Assembly: GCF_033547095.1 (NCBI RefSeq)
Contig: NZ_CP137852.1
Span: 2,411,501 to 2,475,500, forward strand
Direction of reading: 5' to 3'
Length of the DNA: 64,000 nt
DNA from: Sediminicoccus rosea
Lineage (GTDB): Bacteria; Pseudomonadota; Alphaproteobacteria; Acetobacterales; Acetobacteraceae
The position numbers were made by a program, and so were the translations under genes. Of the stretch, positions 42,390-50,103 are shown piece after piece (within the stretch, counting starts at the first letter, position 1; each line of letters begins with the position of its first letter). Under the pieces are notes generated by a model. That model ran no database searches. It saw nothing but the letters and a program-made list of their open reading frames with translations, and had not been told where the DNA came from.

Positions 42390-43385
42390 ATGACCGATCG
42401 CACCCACGGGGTGAAGCGCCGGGCGCTGCTCGCCGGCGGCGCCAGCCTTGGCCTGGCGCGCCAGGCGGCCGCGCAGCCCGCCGCCAATTGGCCGGACAAG
42501 CCCTGGCGCGTGCTGGTGGGCGGGGCGCCGGGCGGTGCGAGCGACATCTTCATGCGCATCCTGGAGCCCAGCCTGCGCGAAAGCCTGGCCCATGGCTTCT
42601 GGCTGGACAACCGGCCTGGGGCGGGCGGCATGCTGGCCGCCGAGATCGCCGCCCAGGCGCCGGCCGATGGCTACAACTTCTTCATCAACCACATCGCCAG
42701 CAACGGGATCGGGCCGCATCTGCACCGCCGCGCCGGCTTCGAGCCGAACCGCGACCTGACCGGCGTGGCCCGCATCGCCTCCATGCCCAATTGCCTGATC
42801 ACGCTGCCCTCGCGCGGGTTCAACAGCGTCTCCGACCTCGTCGCCTTCCTCCGCGCCAATCCGCGCGCCGGCACCTTCGGCTCGGCCGGGGTGGGCACCT
42901 CGTCCCACCTCAGCGGCGTGATGTTCGGCCAGAGGATCGGCGTGGAACTGACGCATATCCCCTATCGCGGCACGGCGCCCAACATGCAGGCGGTGCTCTC
43001 GGGCGAGATCCTCTTCGCCATCGACAATGCCCCCGCCTCGGCCCAGCAGGTGCGCGCGGGCATGCTGAAGGCGCTGGCGGTGAGTTCCGCCACGCGCTGG
43101 TCCCAGCTGCCCGATCTGCCGACCATGCAGGAGGCCGGGATCGCCGATTTCGACGTCTCCTCCTGGTACGGGCTGGTGGCGCCGAGCGCCACGGCGCGCC
43201 CGGTGATCGAGAAGCTGAGCGGCGCCATCCTGCGGGCGCTGGCCGACCCGGCGACGATCCAGCGCCTGCGCGAATTCGGCGCCGACCCCTGGCCGCTCGG
43301 CCCGGCCGAATACAACGCCTTCATGCGGGCGGAGGAGGCGAAATGGGGTCCCATCGTGCGTGCCGCGGGCGCCACGGCGAATTGA
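42390..43385 (+). CDS. Bug/TctC-family solute-binding protein
   Basis: A 331-residue exported protein with a twin-arginine leader (VKRRALLAGGASLGLARQAAAQ). The ligand loop is 'VGGAPGGASDIFMR', followed by 'WLDNRPGAGGMLAAEIAAQAPADGYNFF'. GGGAGG lies 8 nt before the ATG. It is followed 72 bp later by a second Bug gene and then a class II aldolase in the same direction. A 12-bp palindrome begins directly after its stop. Confidence 0.9.
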   Translation: MTDRTHGVKRRALLAGGASLGLARQAAAQPAANWPDKPWRVLVGGAPGGASDIFMRILEPSLRESLAHGFWLDNRPGAGGMLAAEIAAQAPADGYNFFINHIASNGIGPHLHRRAGFEPNRDLTGVARIASMPNCLITLPSRGFNSVSDLVAFLRANPRAGTFGSAGVGTSSHLSGVMFGQRIGVELTHIPYRGTAPNMQAVLSGEILFAIDNAPASAQQVRAGMLKALAVSSATRWSQLPDLPTMQEAGIADFDVSSWYGLVAPSATARPVIEKLSGAILRALADPATIQRLREFGADPWPLGPAEYNAFMRAEEAKWGPIVRAAGATAN

Positions 43386-43397
43386 GGACAATTGTCC
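43386..43397. promoter_or_regulatory. 12-bp palindrome between tandem Bug genes
   Basis: GGACAATTGTCC is a perfect palindrome starting at the base after the TGA of the first Bug gene and 60 bp before the start of the second. It could be an operator for the second Bug/aldolase unit. It is too short and lacks a loop, so a terminator is unlikely. Confidence 0.3.
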
Positions 43398-43457
43398 GCT
43401 TGTTGCACCGGCTGGGACGCGCCTAGCATCGAGCCGCCCTGAAGGAGCGACCGCGTG

Positions 43458-44426
43458 ATGAGCCTGAAGCGCCGCCATCTCCTGCTCACGCCGCTGGCCA
43501 TGCCGGCCTTGGCGACGGCCCAGACCGACGAGCCCTGGCCCAGCCGGCCCATCCGCTGCATCGTGCCCTTCCCGGCGGGCGGCGGCACCGACCTCGCGGC
43601 GCGGATCGCGACGCGGCGGCTCTCCGAGGCGTTGGGCCAACCCATCGTGATCGAGAACCGGCCCGGCGCGGGCGGCACCATCGGCAGCAACGCGGTGGCC
43701 CGCGCGGCGCCTGACGGCTACACCATCGGCGTCGCCACCACGAGCACGCATCCCGTGGCCACCGTGCTGCAGCGCGACGTGCCCTATGATCCCGTCACCT
43801 CCTTCACCGCCATCACCATGCTGGGCACCACGCCCTATGTGCTGGTGGCCGGGCGCGCCGTGCCGGCGGGCAACCTGGCGGAATTCCTGGCCCATGCGCG
43901 GGCGCGGCCGGGGCAGGTGAGCTATGCCTCGGTGGGGGTGACGACGCTCGGCTACCTGCTGACGCGGCAATTCGAGATGCTGACCGGCATCTCGATGCAT
44001 CACGTGCCCTATCGCGGCTCCTCGCAGGTCTATCCGGACCTGCTGAACGGCACGGTGGGCGTGCTGCTGGACAATCCGCCCGCCTCGGCCGCCATGGTGC
44101 GTGACGGCCAGCTCAAGGCCTTTGCCGTGACCCAGCGCTCCAACCTGCTGCCCGGCGTGCCGACCTTCGAGAGCCTGGGCGTGGCGGGCTTCGACGCCGT
44201 CTTCTGGTATGGGCTGGTGGCGCCCGCGGGCCTGCCGCCCGCCATGGCGGCGCGCATGCAGCAGGCGCTGGCCGCGCATTTCCTCACCGATGCCGGCCGC
44301 GCGGAGATGCGCGCGAGCGACATCGAGCCCGTCATGTCCGCGCCGGCCGCCTTCGCCGCGAGCATTGCCGCCGATTCCGCCCGCTGGCGGGCGCTGGCCC
44401 AGCGCCTCGACATCCGCCCCGAATAG
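43458..44426 (+). CDS. Bug/TctC-family solute-binding protein
   Basis: A 322-residue exported protein: leader MSLKRRHLLLTPLAMPALATAQ, ligand loop 'VPFPAGGGTDLAAR', then 'IVIENRPGAGGTIGSNAVARAAPDGYTIG', the most canonical Bug sequence in the window. AAGGAG lies upstream. GTG at 43455 is an alternative start one codon earlier. It ends 31 bp before the aldolase gene and is probably co-expressed with it, hinting at a sugar-acid or hydroxy-carbonyl ligand (inference). Confidence 0.9.
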   Translation: MSLKRRHLLLTPLAMPALATAQTDEPWPSRPIRCIVPFPAGGGTDLAARIATRRLSEALGQPIVIENRPGAGGTIGSNAVARAAPDGYTIGVATTSTHPVATVLQRDVPYDPVTSFTAITMLGTTPYVLVAGRAVPAGNLAEFLAHARARPGQVSYASVGVTTLGYLLTRQFEMLTGISMHHVPYRGSSQVYPDLLNGTVGVLLDNPPASAAMVRDGQLKAFAVTQRSNLLPGVPTFESLGVAGFDAVFWYGLVAPAGLPPAMAARMQQALAAHFLTDAGRAEMRASDIEPVMSAPAAFAASIAADSARWRALAQRLDIRPE

Positions 44427-44457
44427 GCCCGAACAGGCCCGAACAGGAGAGACCGCC

Positions 44458-45207
44458 ATGGATGGCATCACCCCGCCCTATCGCGTGAACGAACTGACGC
44501 CCGACCCGCGCGTGAGCTTCGACCCCAAGGTGAGCGGCGACTACGTGAAATACGCCCACCGCCTCGCCGCGCGCGGCCTCGTCAACAGCAGCGTGGGCGG
44601 CATGGTGATCCGCGTGCCGCATCCGGATTACGAGCAGGGGATCTGCTATGCGAAGCCCCAGGGCATCAGCCTGGAGGAGGTGGAGGTCGAGGACCTGGTC
44701 ATCACCGACATCCCCTATGGCCGCATCCTGGCGGGGGAACGCGCCACCACCGTCGGCCACCAGATGAACCGCGAGATCCTGCGGCTGCGCCCCGACGTGA
44801 ACTGCGTGATCCATCTGCATCACGACGAGACCATCGCCTTCCTCGCGGCGGGCTACGAGGAGTTCCGCTCCTTCAGCCTGACCTACGGCTTCCTCATGCA
44901 GAAGCCGGCGCACTACCTGCCGGCGAGCATCAACGTCGAGGAGGATGTGGCGCCGATCAAGACCTTCATCCAGGACACCAACTGCATCATCATGCGCCGC
45001 CACGGCTTCACGGTGCTGGGCCGCACCCTGTCCGAGGCCTATCACCGCACCTGCGTGCTGGTGAGCGAGGTGAAGCGCAACATCATCGTCGAGACGCTCT
45101 GCGCCGTGAACGGCAAGACGCCCGAATACATCTCGGACGAGGACCTGGCGAAGATGGGAACCTATGGCGACAAGGTGATGTATCCGGAGCTGATCAAGCG
45201 GGCCTAG
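44458..45207 (+). CDS. Class II aldolase/adducin family protein
   Basis: A 249-residue zinc-dependent aldolase-fold protein. The metal ligands are probably in 'VNCVIHLHHDETIAFLAAG' (HxHH) and 'IIMRRHGFTVLGRTLSEAYHR'. 'RGLVNSSVGGMVIRVP' forms the phosphate/anion loop (usual SGN.S pattern, here NSSVGG). Relatives cleave fuculose- or ribulose-phosphates or decarboxylate oxo-tetronates. The canonical catalytic Glu is not obvious, so this may be one of the many uncharacterised members. GGAGAG lies 6 nt before the ATG. It is last in the Bug-Bug-aldolase unit. Confidence 0.85.
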   Translation: MDGITPPYRVNELTPDPRVSFDPKVSGDYVKYAHRLAARGLVNSSVGGMVIRVPHPDYEQGICYAKPQGISLEEVEVEDLVITDIPYGRILAGERATTVGHQMNREILRLRPDVNCVIHLHHDETIAFLAAGYEEFRSFSLTYGFLMQKPAHYLPASINVEEDVAPIKTFIQDTNCIIMRRHGFTVLGRTLSEAYHRTCVLVSEVKRNIIVETLCAVNGKTPEYISDEDLAKMGTYGDKVMYPELIKRA

Positions 45208-45662
45208 CGCCCGATCGCCCCCGGTGGCGACCTCGGGGACATGCATCCGCCCCTCAGTCCTTCCCGCGGGCCCGGCGTGGCCTGGTCCGCGCCTCGCATC
45301 CGACAGCTTCCTCAGACCTGCGATCGGTTTTCGCCCGTGCGGCCTGGCCGGCGCGGTGACCTGCGGCGGGCGGACAACCCTGCCGCGACGGGAAAGTCCG
45401 ACCCTCGCGGGAGGGAATTCCTAACGCGGTTGAATCGAATTTTCACTTAGGTTTGCCCAAGGTTGCAGCAAATATAAATATTAGAAAACGCTGATAACAT
45501 CATGAATGTCTTGTGAATCGGGTCTCAAACCACAGGTATAACAATTCCATAGAATATAAAATAATGAAAAAAAGCGGAGAAAAAGCCTAAATTCGCTTGC
45601 GTCATGCGACGGAAAACGCATTCTTCTCTCATAGGTTGTGTTTTTTCCCAGGAGGCGTTGTC
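45208..45662. other. 455-bp noncoding region with AT-rich second half
   Basis: The longest gap in the window. Bases 45208-45420 have ordinary high-GC composition with no convincing gene. From about 45421 to 45655 the sequence becomes strikingly AT-rich, with runs such as AAATATAAATATTAG, TATAAAATAATGAAAAAAA and GTTTTTTCCC. It ends in a strong ribosome-binding site (CCAGGAGG) for the gene at 45663. I see no tRNA, clear riboswitch or terminator. The AT-rich half probably holds the promoter and leader of that gene. Confidence 0.6.
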
Positions 45663-46364
45663 ATGGTTGCGGGGGCGCGGCGCAGGCAGGATGAGAGACT
45701 GGACCATCAGGTCCGGCAAAGCCTTGGCCAATGGCCCCAGCGCCCGCCCGGCCTCGAACCTTCCTTCAAGCAGCCGGGAACCTGGCTGCGCGCCCGGCCC
45801 GACCTCGAGCGCAAGGTGACCCAGCCCTACCTGAAATTCCCGGGGGCCGACCGGCTGAAGACCCTGCCCGATGGCCTCTATCTCCATTTCAGCACCAAGG
45901 CGGCCGAGCCCTATGTGGACATCCTCTGCATCGAGGCCTGCGGCACCTACCAGAACCTGCTCGACAAGCGCTCGCGCTTCGCGCCCAGCACCGGCTCGCT
46001 GCTCGCCGTCTGCCCGGTCGAATGGCTGCTGCAGCCCGGCATGCCCGGCAACAACATCCCGCGCTGGCGGCTGATCCGCATGCTCAGGGCCGAGCCGCGG
46101 GCCGACCTCGTGCTGCCCGTGCGCGATGCGCGCGTGCTCTTCGCGCTGAAGCCCAGCCACTTCCGCGGCTTCATGGCGACGCAGACCGCCCATGCGCACG
46201 AATTCTTCTGTCCGATGGACGTGCTGACGGCCGAGGATGGCGCGAAGAACCCGGCGCTGCGCGCGCTGCTCGCCCGTGCCTCCTCCGCCGCCAACTACAT
46301 GGAAGTCCCTGAGGGCCCGAGCGGCGCGGGCCCCGCGCGCGCCTCCCGCGCGGCCCAGGGCTGA
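45663..46364 (+). CDS. Unrecognised 233-residue protein behind an AT-rich leader
   Basis: GGAGG lies 8 nt before the ATG, one of the best ribosome-binding sites here. The protein is soluble and very basic at the N-terminus (MVAGARRRQDERLDHQVRQ). A probable globular core 'VTQPYLKFPGADRLKTLPDGLYLHFSTKAAEPYVDILCIEACGTYQNLLDKRSRFAP...' is followed by a low-complexity Ala/Gly/Pro tail. I recognise no domain or catalytic motif. Its 3' end meets the convergent VOC gene with a 6-bp gap. Codon use looks like the host, in contrast with its upstream region. Confidence 0.75.
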   Translation: MVAGARRRQDERLDHQVRQSLGQWPQRPPGLEPSFKQPGTWLRARPDLERKVTQPYLKFPGADRLKTLPDGLYLHFSTKAAEPYVDILCIEACGTYQNLLDKRSRFAPSTGSLLAVCPVEWLLQPGMPGNNIPRWRLIRMLRAEPRADLVLPVRDARVLFALKPSHFRGFMATQTAHAHEFFCPMDVLTAEDGAKNPALRALLARASSAANYMEVPEGPSGAGPARASRAAQG

Positions 46365-46370
46365 TCCGCC

Positions 46371-47273
46371 TCAGCCCGGCTCGGGCGGCAGGGCGAAGGG
46401 CCAGGCCTCGTGGCCCGGCCGGTAGTTGCGGTTGTTGATGGACGCGTTGCGGTTCACCAGCGGCCGGGCATAGAGCGGATGGGTCATGCTCCGCACCTCG
46501 TGCTCCACGCGGAACAGCGCCACGCCCGTCCCGGGGTCCACGATGTCGAGGAAGCGATACTGCCAGGGGTTGCTTTCCTCGCTGATCAGCCCGGCCTGCT
46601 TCAGGCGCGCATGCGGCCCGCCGAAATCCGCCAGCGTGATCTGGATGTGGTGGCCGTCATAGTCGGGCTGCGGCGCATCCGTCTCGCGGAAGACGAGGTA
46701 TTGCCCATTGGCGACCAGCGCGCGCGCAACACCGCCCTCCGCCGTGGCGGGGGCCTGCAGGATCTCGCGGTAGAAGCGCGCGATGCCGGGCGTGGTGCCG
46801 GCCGGCACGTCGAACTCCACATAGGGCATGCCGAGGCTGATCGCCCCGAAGCGCGCCGCATCCGGCGCATGCACGCGGATGCGGTTGCCCCAGGGGCAGA
46901 TGGTCTCCACCGCATCCTCCGTCTCGCGGAAGGCGAAGCGCGTGCCCTCGAGGTTCCGGCGCTGGCCGGCCAGCCGCCGGAGCAGCGCCGCGCGGTCGGG
47001 CAGCACCAGCGCGGTGGTGCCGCGCAGCACCTGCGGCGCGCCGGAGGGCAGGTGGAACTGGCTGATGCCCACATTGGCCCACATGTTGTCCGTGCCGGTC
47101 ATCAGATAGGGGTCGCGCGTCAGGCCGAGCCCGCTGATGTAGAAATTCGTGGCCGCGATCTGGTCCGGCACGCGGATGTTCACATGCTGCAGCTCGACCA
47201 CATGGCCCAGGGACTCGGCGTGCCGGTCATAGGCCTCGTTGGTCGCGGCCCTGTTCATCGAGGGCTGGTTCAT
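46371..47273 (-). CDS. VOC-superfamily (glyoxalase/dioxygenase-like) protein
   Basis: A 300-residue protein with two vicinal-oxygen-chelate modules. The first starts at about residue 28 (VVELQHVNIRVPDQIAATNFYISGLGL), the second at about 145 (ISLGMPYVEFDVPAGTTPGIARFYREILQAPA). Candidate metal ligands include His in 'LQHVN', His in 'DGHHIQITLADFG' and Glu in 'ALFRVEHEV'. The two-domain length suits extradiol dioxygenases or related ring-cleavage/isomerase enzymes. No aromatic pathway gene is adjacent. GGGAGA lies upstream of the ATG. Confidence 0.82.
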   Translation of the reverse strand: MNQPSMNRAATNEAYDRHAESLGHVVELQHVNIRVPDQIAATNFYISGLGLTRDPYLMTGTDNMWANVGISQFHLPSGAPQVLRGTTALVLPDRAALLRRLAGQRRNLEGTRFAFRETEDAVETICPWGNRIRVHAPDAARFGAISLGMPYVEFDVPAGTTPGIARFYREILQAPATAEGGVARALVANGQYLVFRETDAPQPDYDGHHIQITLADFGGPHARLKQAGLISEESNPWQYRFLDIVDPGTGVALFRVEHEVRSMTHPLYARPLVNRNASINNRNYRPGHEAWPFALPPEPG

Positions 47274-47388
47274 CGCGCATTCTCCCTTTGCGCCAAGCTT
47301 CGCGCGGCCCCGCCCGCATCACAAGCGCCCTCGACACATGCGCCGCGCGGGCGGAAAACTCCATCCGCCGCGCCAGGGGAGATTCGGG

Positions 47389-48090
47389 ATGCGCATGCTG
47401 GGTGTGCTGGGGGGAATGGGGCCGCTCGCCTCGGCCGAATTCATGAAGGCGCTGACGCTCGAAACTCCCGCCGAGCGCGACCAGGACCATGTGCCCGCCA
47501 TCCTCTGGTCCGACCCGCGCGTGCCCGACCGCACCGCCGCCCGCAAGCATGGTGGCGAGGACCCGCTGCCCTGGCTGCTGCGCGGCATCCGCGGGCTGGA
47601 GGCGGCGGGCTGCGGCGCCATCGCCATTCCCTGCAACACGGCGCATGGCTGGTTCGCCGAGATGCAGGCCGCGACATCGCTGCCCATCCTGCACATCGTG
47701 GACGCGGCGGCGGCCGATCTGCGCCGGCAAGGCGTCACCTCGGGCCGCATCGGGCTGATGGGGACCACGGCGACGCTCGACATGCGCCTCTACCAGGAGC
47801 GGCTCGGCATCGAATGCATCACGCCTGGCGATGCGCTGATGCAAAGCCACGTCATGCCCGCCGTCGGCCTCGTGAAGGCCAATCGCGTGGCGGAGGCCTA
47901 TGCCCCGCTGGCCGAGGTCGCGCGCCGGCTTCGGGCCGAGGGGGCGGATGCCGTCGTGCTCGGCTGCACCGAGATTCCGCTCGGCGTGGCGGCTGGCCCC
48001 GCGCTCGAATTCCCCGTGGTGGACACGGTGGCCGCACTGGCCCGCGCCGCGATCGCCTGGGCGCTTGCCGAGCGGGATCGCGCTGGCTAA
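47389..48090 (+). CDS. Aspartate/glutamate racemase family protein
   Basis: A 233-residue cofactor-independent racemase. The two catalytic cysteines are Cys82 (IPCNTAH) and Cys192 (LGCTEIP), and the N-terminus 'MLGVLGGMGPLASAEFMKAL' is typical of aspartate racemase. GGGGAG lies 7 nt before the ATG. It likely interconverts L- and D-aspartate or a close analogue. A cupin gene follows after 45 bp in the same direction. Confidence 0.92.
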   Translation: MRMLGVLGGMGPLASAEFMKALTLETPAERDQDHVPAILWSDPRVPDRTAARKHGGEDPLPWLLRGIRGLEAAGCGAIAIPCNTAHGWFAEMQAATSLPILHIVDAAAADLRRQGVTSGRIGLMGTTATLDMRLYQERLGIECITPGDALMQSHVMPAVGLVKANRVAEAYAPLAEVARRLRAEGADAVVLGCTEIPLGVAAGPALEFPVVDTVAALARAAIAWALAERDRAG

Positions 48091-48135
48091 CCCTTCGCCG
48101 CCATTCCATCCAGCCATTCAAAAAGGGAACGCCCG

Positions 48136-48507
48136 ATGAGTCAGGCCCAGCATTTCCACAACCTCGCCGATGTCACGCAGGGCATCGCGCGCGAATTGGC
48201 GCCGGGTGTGACCACGCGCATCTTCCCGGGCGAGCATGCCATGCTCTCCGTCGTCACCATCGCGCCCAATGGCGAGGGCACGCTGCACGCGCACCCCGAG
48301 GAACAATGGGGCGTCTGCCTGGAAGGCAGCGCGATCCGCATCCAGGGCGGCGAGGAGATCCCGGTGAAGAAGGGCGATTTCTGGCGCACGCCGGGCGGCA
48401 TTCCGCACACCATGCGCGCCGGCCCCGAGGGCTGCCAGGTGCTGGACATCTTCGCGCCGCCGCGCGACGCCTACCGCGTGGCCGGCTCGGGTTTCGGGAC
48501 GACCTGA
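48136..48507 (+). CDS. Single-domain cupin protein
   Basis: A 123-residue cupin. Motif 1 is 'GTLHAHPEEQWGVCLEGSAIRIQG' with His-His-Glu metal ligands, and motif 2 is 'PGGIPHTMRAGPEG' with the third His. A metal ion (Fe, Mn or Zn) is probably bound. Small cupins act as isomerases, dioxygenases or binding proteins, and the sequence does not discriminate. It lies 45 bp after the racemase gene and 70 bp before the patatin gene. Confidence 0.88.
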   Translation: MSQAQHFHNLADVTQGIARELAPGVTTRIFPGEHAMLSVVTIAPNGEGTLHAHPEEQWGVCLEGSAIRIQGGEEIPVKKGDFWRTPGGIPHTMRAGPEGCQVLDIFAPPRDAYRVAGSGFGTT

Positions 48508-48577
48508 GCGAATCCTTGGCTTGACGGCCGCTCCGCCGCGCGGCGCAATCAGGTCATCGCATTCCCAGGACCTGACC

Positions 48578-49774
48578 ATGCTGCCCAACCTGACGCGCCG
48601 CGCCGCCCTCCTTCTGGGGGCGGCGAGCCTGCCCGCCTGCTCCGCGCTGGAACGCGGCCCCGCCGTCCCGCGCGGGCAGACCGGGCGGGCCACCGTGCTG
48701 GGCATTCCCAATGAGCGGTTCTTCCCGGCCCTCGGCACGCGGCCCCTGGTGGCCGAGTTCATGGCGGCGATGGAACGGCGGCACGCGACGCTGGGCATCC
48801 CGCCCGGCGGCATGATGCCCGCGCTCGATCTGCTGGCTGTCTCGGGCGGCGGGGATGATGGGGCCTTCGGCGCGGGGCTGCTCACCGGCTGGACGCAGGC
48901 CGGCACGCGGCCGGAATTCGCGCTGGTCACCGGCGTCAGCACCGGCGGGCTGATCGCGCCCTTCGCCTTCGTCGGCTCCGACTATGACCCGGCGCTCAGG
49001 CGCGTCTACACGCAGAGCACCCTCTCGGACATCCTGATCCAGCGCAGCCTGATCAGCGGCGTGCTGATGGATGGGATGGCCGACACCACGCCGCTCTTCC
49101 GCACCATCTCGCGCGAGCTGGACGCGACGATGATCGCGCGCATCGCCGACGGCTACCGCCGCGGCCGCCTGCTGCTGATCGGTACCACCGATCTCGACGC
49201 GCAATTGCCGGTGATCTGGAATGTGGGCGCCATCGCGGCGAGCGGCCATCCCGGGGCGCCGGCGCTGATCCACCGGATCATGCTCGCCTCCGCCTCGATC
49301 CCCGGCGCCTTCGCGCCCGTCCTGTTCGACGTCACGGTGGATGGCGTGCGGCACCAGGAGCTGCACGTGGATGGCGGCGCCTTCGCGCAGGCCTTCCTCT
49401 ATCCGGTGGCGGTCACCCAGGCGCGGCGCGCGCGGCTGGCCCGCCGCCAGCCGGTGCAGCCGATCCGCGCCTGGGTCATCCGCAATGCGCGGCTCGATCC
49501 CAACTGGGCCGCGACCGACCGGCGGACCATGAGCATCGCCGGCCGAGCGGTGGAGACGATGATCGCCTCCAGCGGCTTCAACGACGTGATGCGCATCTGG
49601 TTGAACGCGCAGCGCGATGATGTGGAATACCACCTGGCCTATATCGGCTCGGATTTCGACGTGCCCTACACCACGCCGTTCAACCCGGCCTATATGGGCC
49701 CGCTCTTCGAATATGGCCGGGTGCGCGCGGCGCGCGGCTATGACTGGGCGCGCCAGCCGCCGCTGGTGGAGTGA
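48578..49774 (+). CDS. Patatin-like phospholipase, predicted lipoprotein
   Basis: A 398-residue protein with signal and lipobox 'MLPNLTRRAALLLGAASLPAC' (Cys21). The patatin domain has an oxyanion loop 'VSGGGDDGAFGAG' (about 89-100), nucleophile Ser121 in GVSTG, and the dyad Asp near residue 264 in 'LHVDGGAFAQ'. It probably hydrolyses phospholipid acyl esters at an envelope membrane. CAGGA lies 8 nt before the ATG. The downstream gene converges with only 1 bp between stops. Confidence 0.92.
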   Translation: MLPNLTRRAALLLGAASLPACSALERGPAVPRGQTGRATVLGIPNERFFPALGTRPLVAEFMAAMERRHATLGIPPGGMMPALDLLAVSGGGDDGAFGAGLLTGWTQAGTRPEFALVTGVSTGGLIAPFAFVGSDYDPALRRVYTQSTLSDILIQRSLISGVLMDGMADTTPLFRTISRELDATMIARIADGYRRGRLLLIGTTDLDAQLPVIWNVGAIAASGHPGAPALIHRIMLASASIPGAFAPVLFDVTVDGVRHQELHVDGGAFAQAFLYPVAVTQARRARLARRQPVQPIRAWVIRNARLDPNWAATDRRTMSIAGRAVETMIASSGFNDVMRIWLNAQRDDVEYHLAYIGSDFDVPYTTPFNPAYMGPLFEYGRVRAARGYDWARQPPLVE

Positions 49775-49775
49775 A

Positions 49776-50021
49776 TCAGTCGTCCCCGCACTCGCAGCCC
49801 GGGGCGGGGGCGGTGCTCTGCCGCGTCACATGATGATCCACCCATTCGGCGACGAGCCGCCGCGCCTCGGCGATCGAGGCCTCGGGGTGATGGACGCGAT
49901 ACAGCGTGGTGCAGGCCTGGAAGGCGGCCATGTCCGTAGTCCCGACATCGCGGAGCTCGCGATAGGCGGTGACGACGGCGCGCTCGCAACGGCGGGCGAT
50001 ATGGCTGAAATCGCGACCCAT
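49776..50021 (-). CDS. Unrecognised small protein
   Basis: An 81-residue protein (MGRDFSHIARRCERAVVTAYRELRDVGTTDMAAFQACTTLYRVHHPEASIAEARRLVAEWVDHH...GCECGDD) with a helical core and a cysteine-containing acidic tail. I chose the ATG at 50021 because GGAGA lies 5 nt upstream; a start at 50087 would read through two palindromes. No family is recognised. The two inverted repeats in its promoter suggest specific regulation. Confidence 0.65.
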   Translation of the reverse strand: MGRDFSHIARRCERAVVTAYRELRDVGTTDMAAFQACTTLYRVHHPEASIAEARRLVAEWVDHHVTRQSTAPAPGCECGDD

Positions 50022-50033
50022 GATGCTCTCCAG

Positions 50034-50050
50034 TTGCGAATCACTCGCAA
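50034..50050. promoter_or_regulatory. Inverted repeat upstream of the 81-residue gene
   Basis: TTGCGA-ATCAC-TCGCAA, with 6-bp arms and a 5-bp spacer, has the same geometry and core (TGCGA-N5-TCGCA) as the inverted repeat between dadA and lrp at 12981-12997. It lies 13 bp upstream of the chosen start codon. Confidence 0.4.
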
Positions 50051-50072
50051 CGCCACGAACGATAGCGACATC

Positions 50073-50086
50073 TGAACAGGCGTTCA
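50073..50086. promoter_or_regulatory. Second inverted repeat upstream of the 81-residue gene
   Basis: TGAAC-AGGC-GTTCA is a perfect inverted repeat with a 4-bp spacer, of a form often bound by TetR-type repressors. It lies 52 bp upstream of the chosen start, near where a promoter would be expected. No TetR gene is adjacent. Confidence 0.35.
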
Positions 50087-50103
50087 AGTGATGCCGTGGT
50101 GGG

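Noticed and set aside
45224-45450. Two overlapping small frames in the long gap after the aldolase
   Set aside because: They lack ribosome-binding sites, are Arg/Pro-rich and match no family. I treat the region as noncoding.
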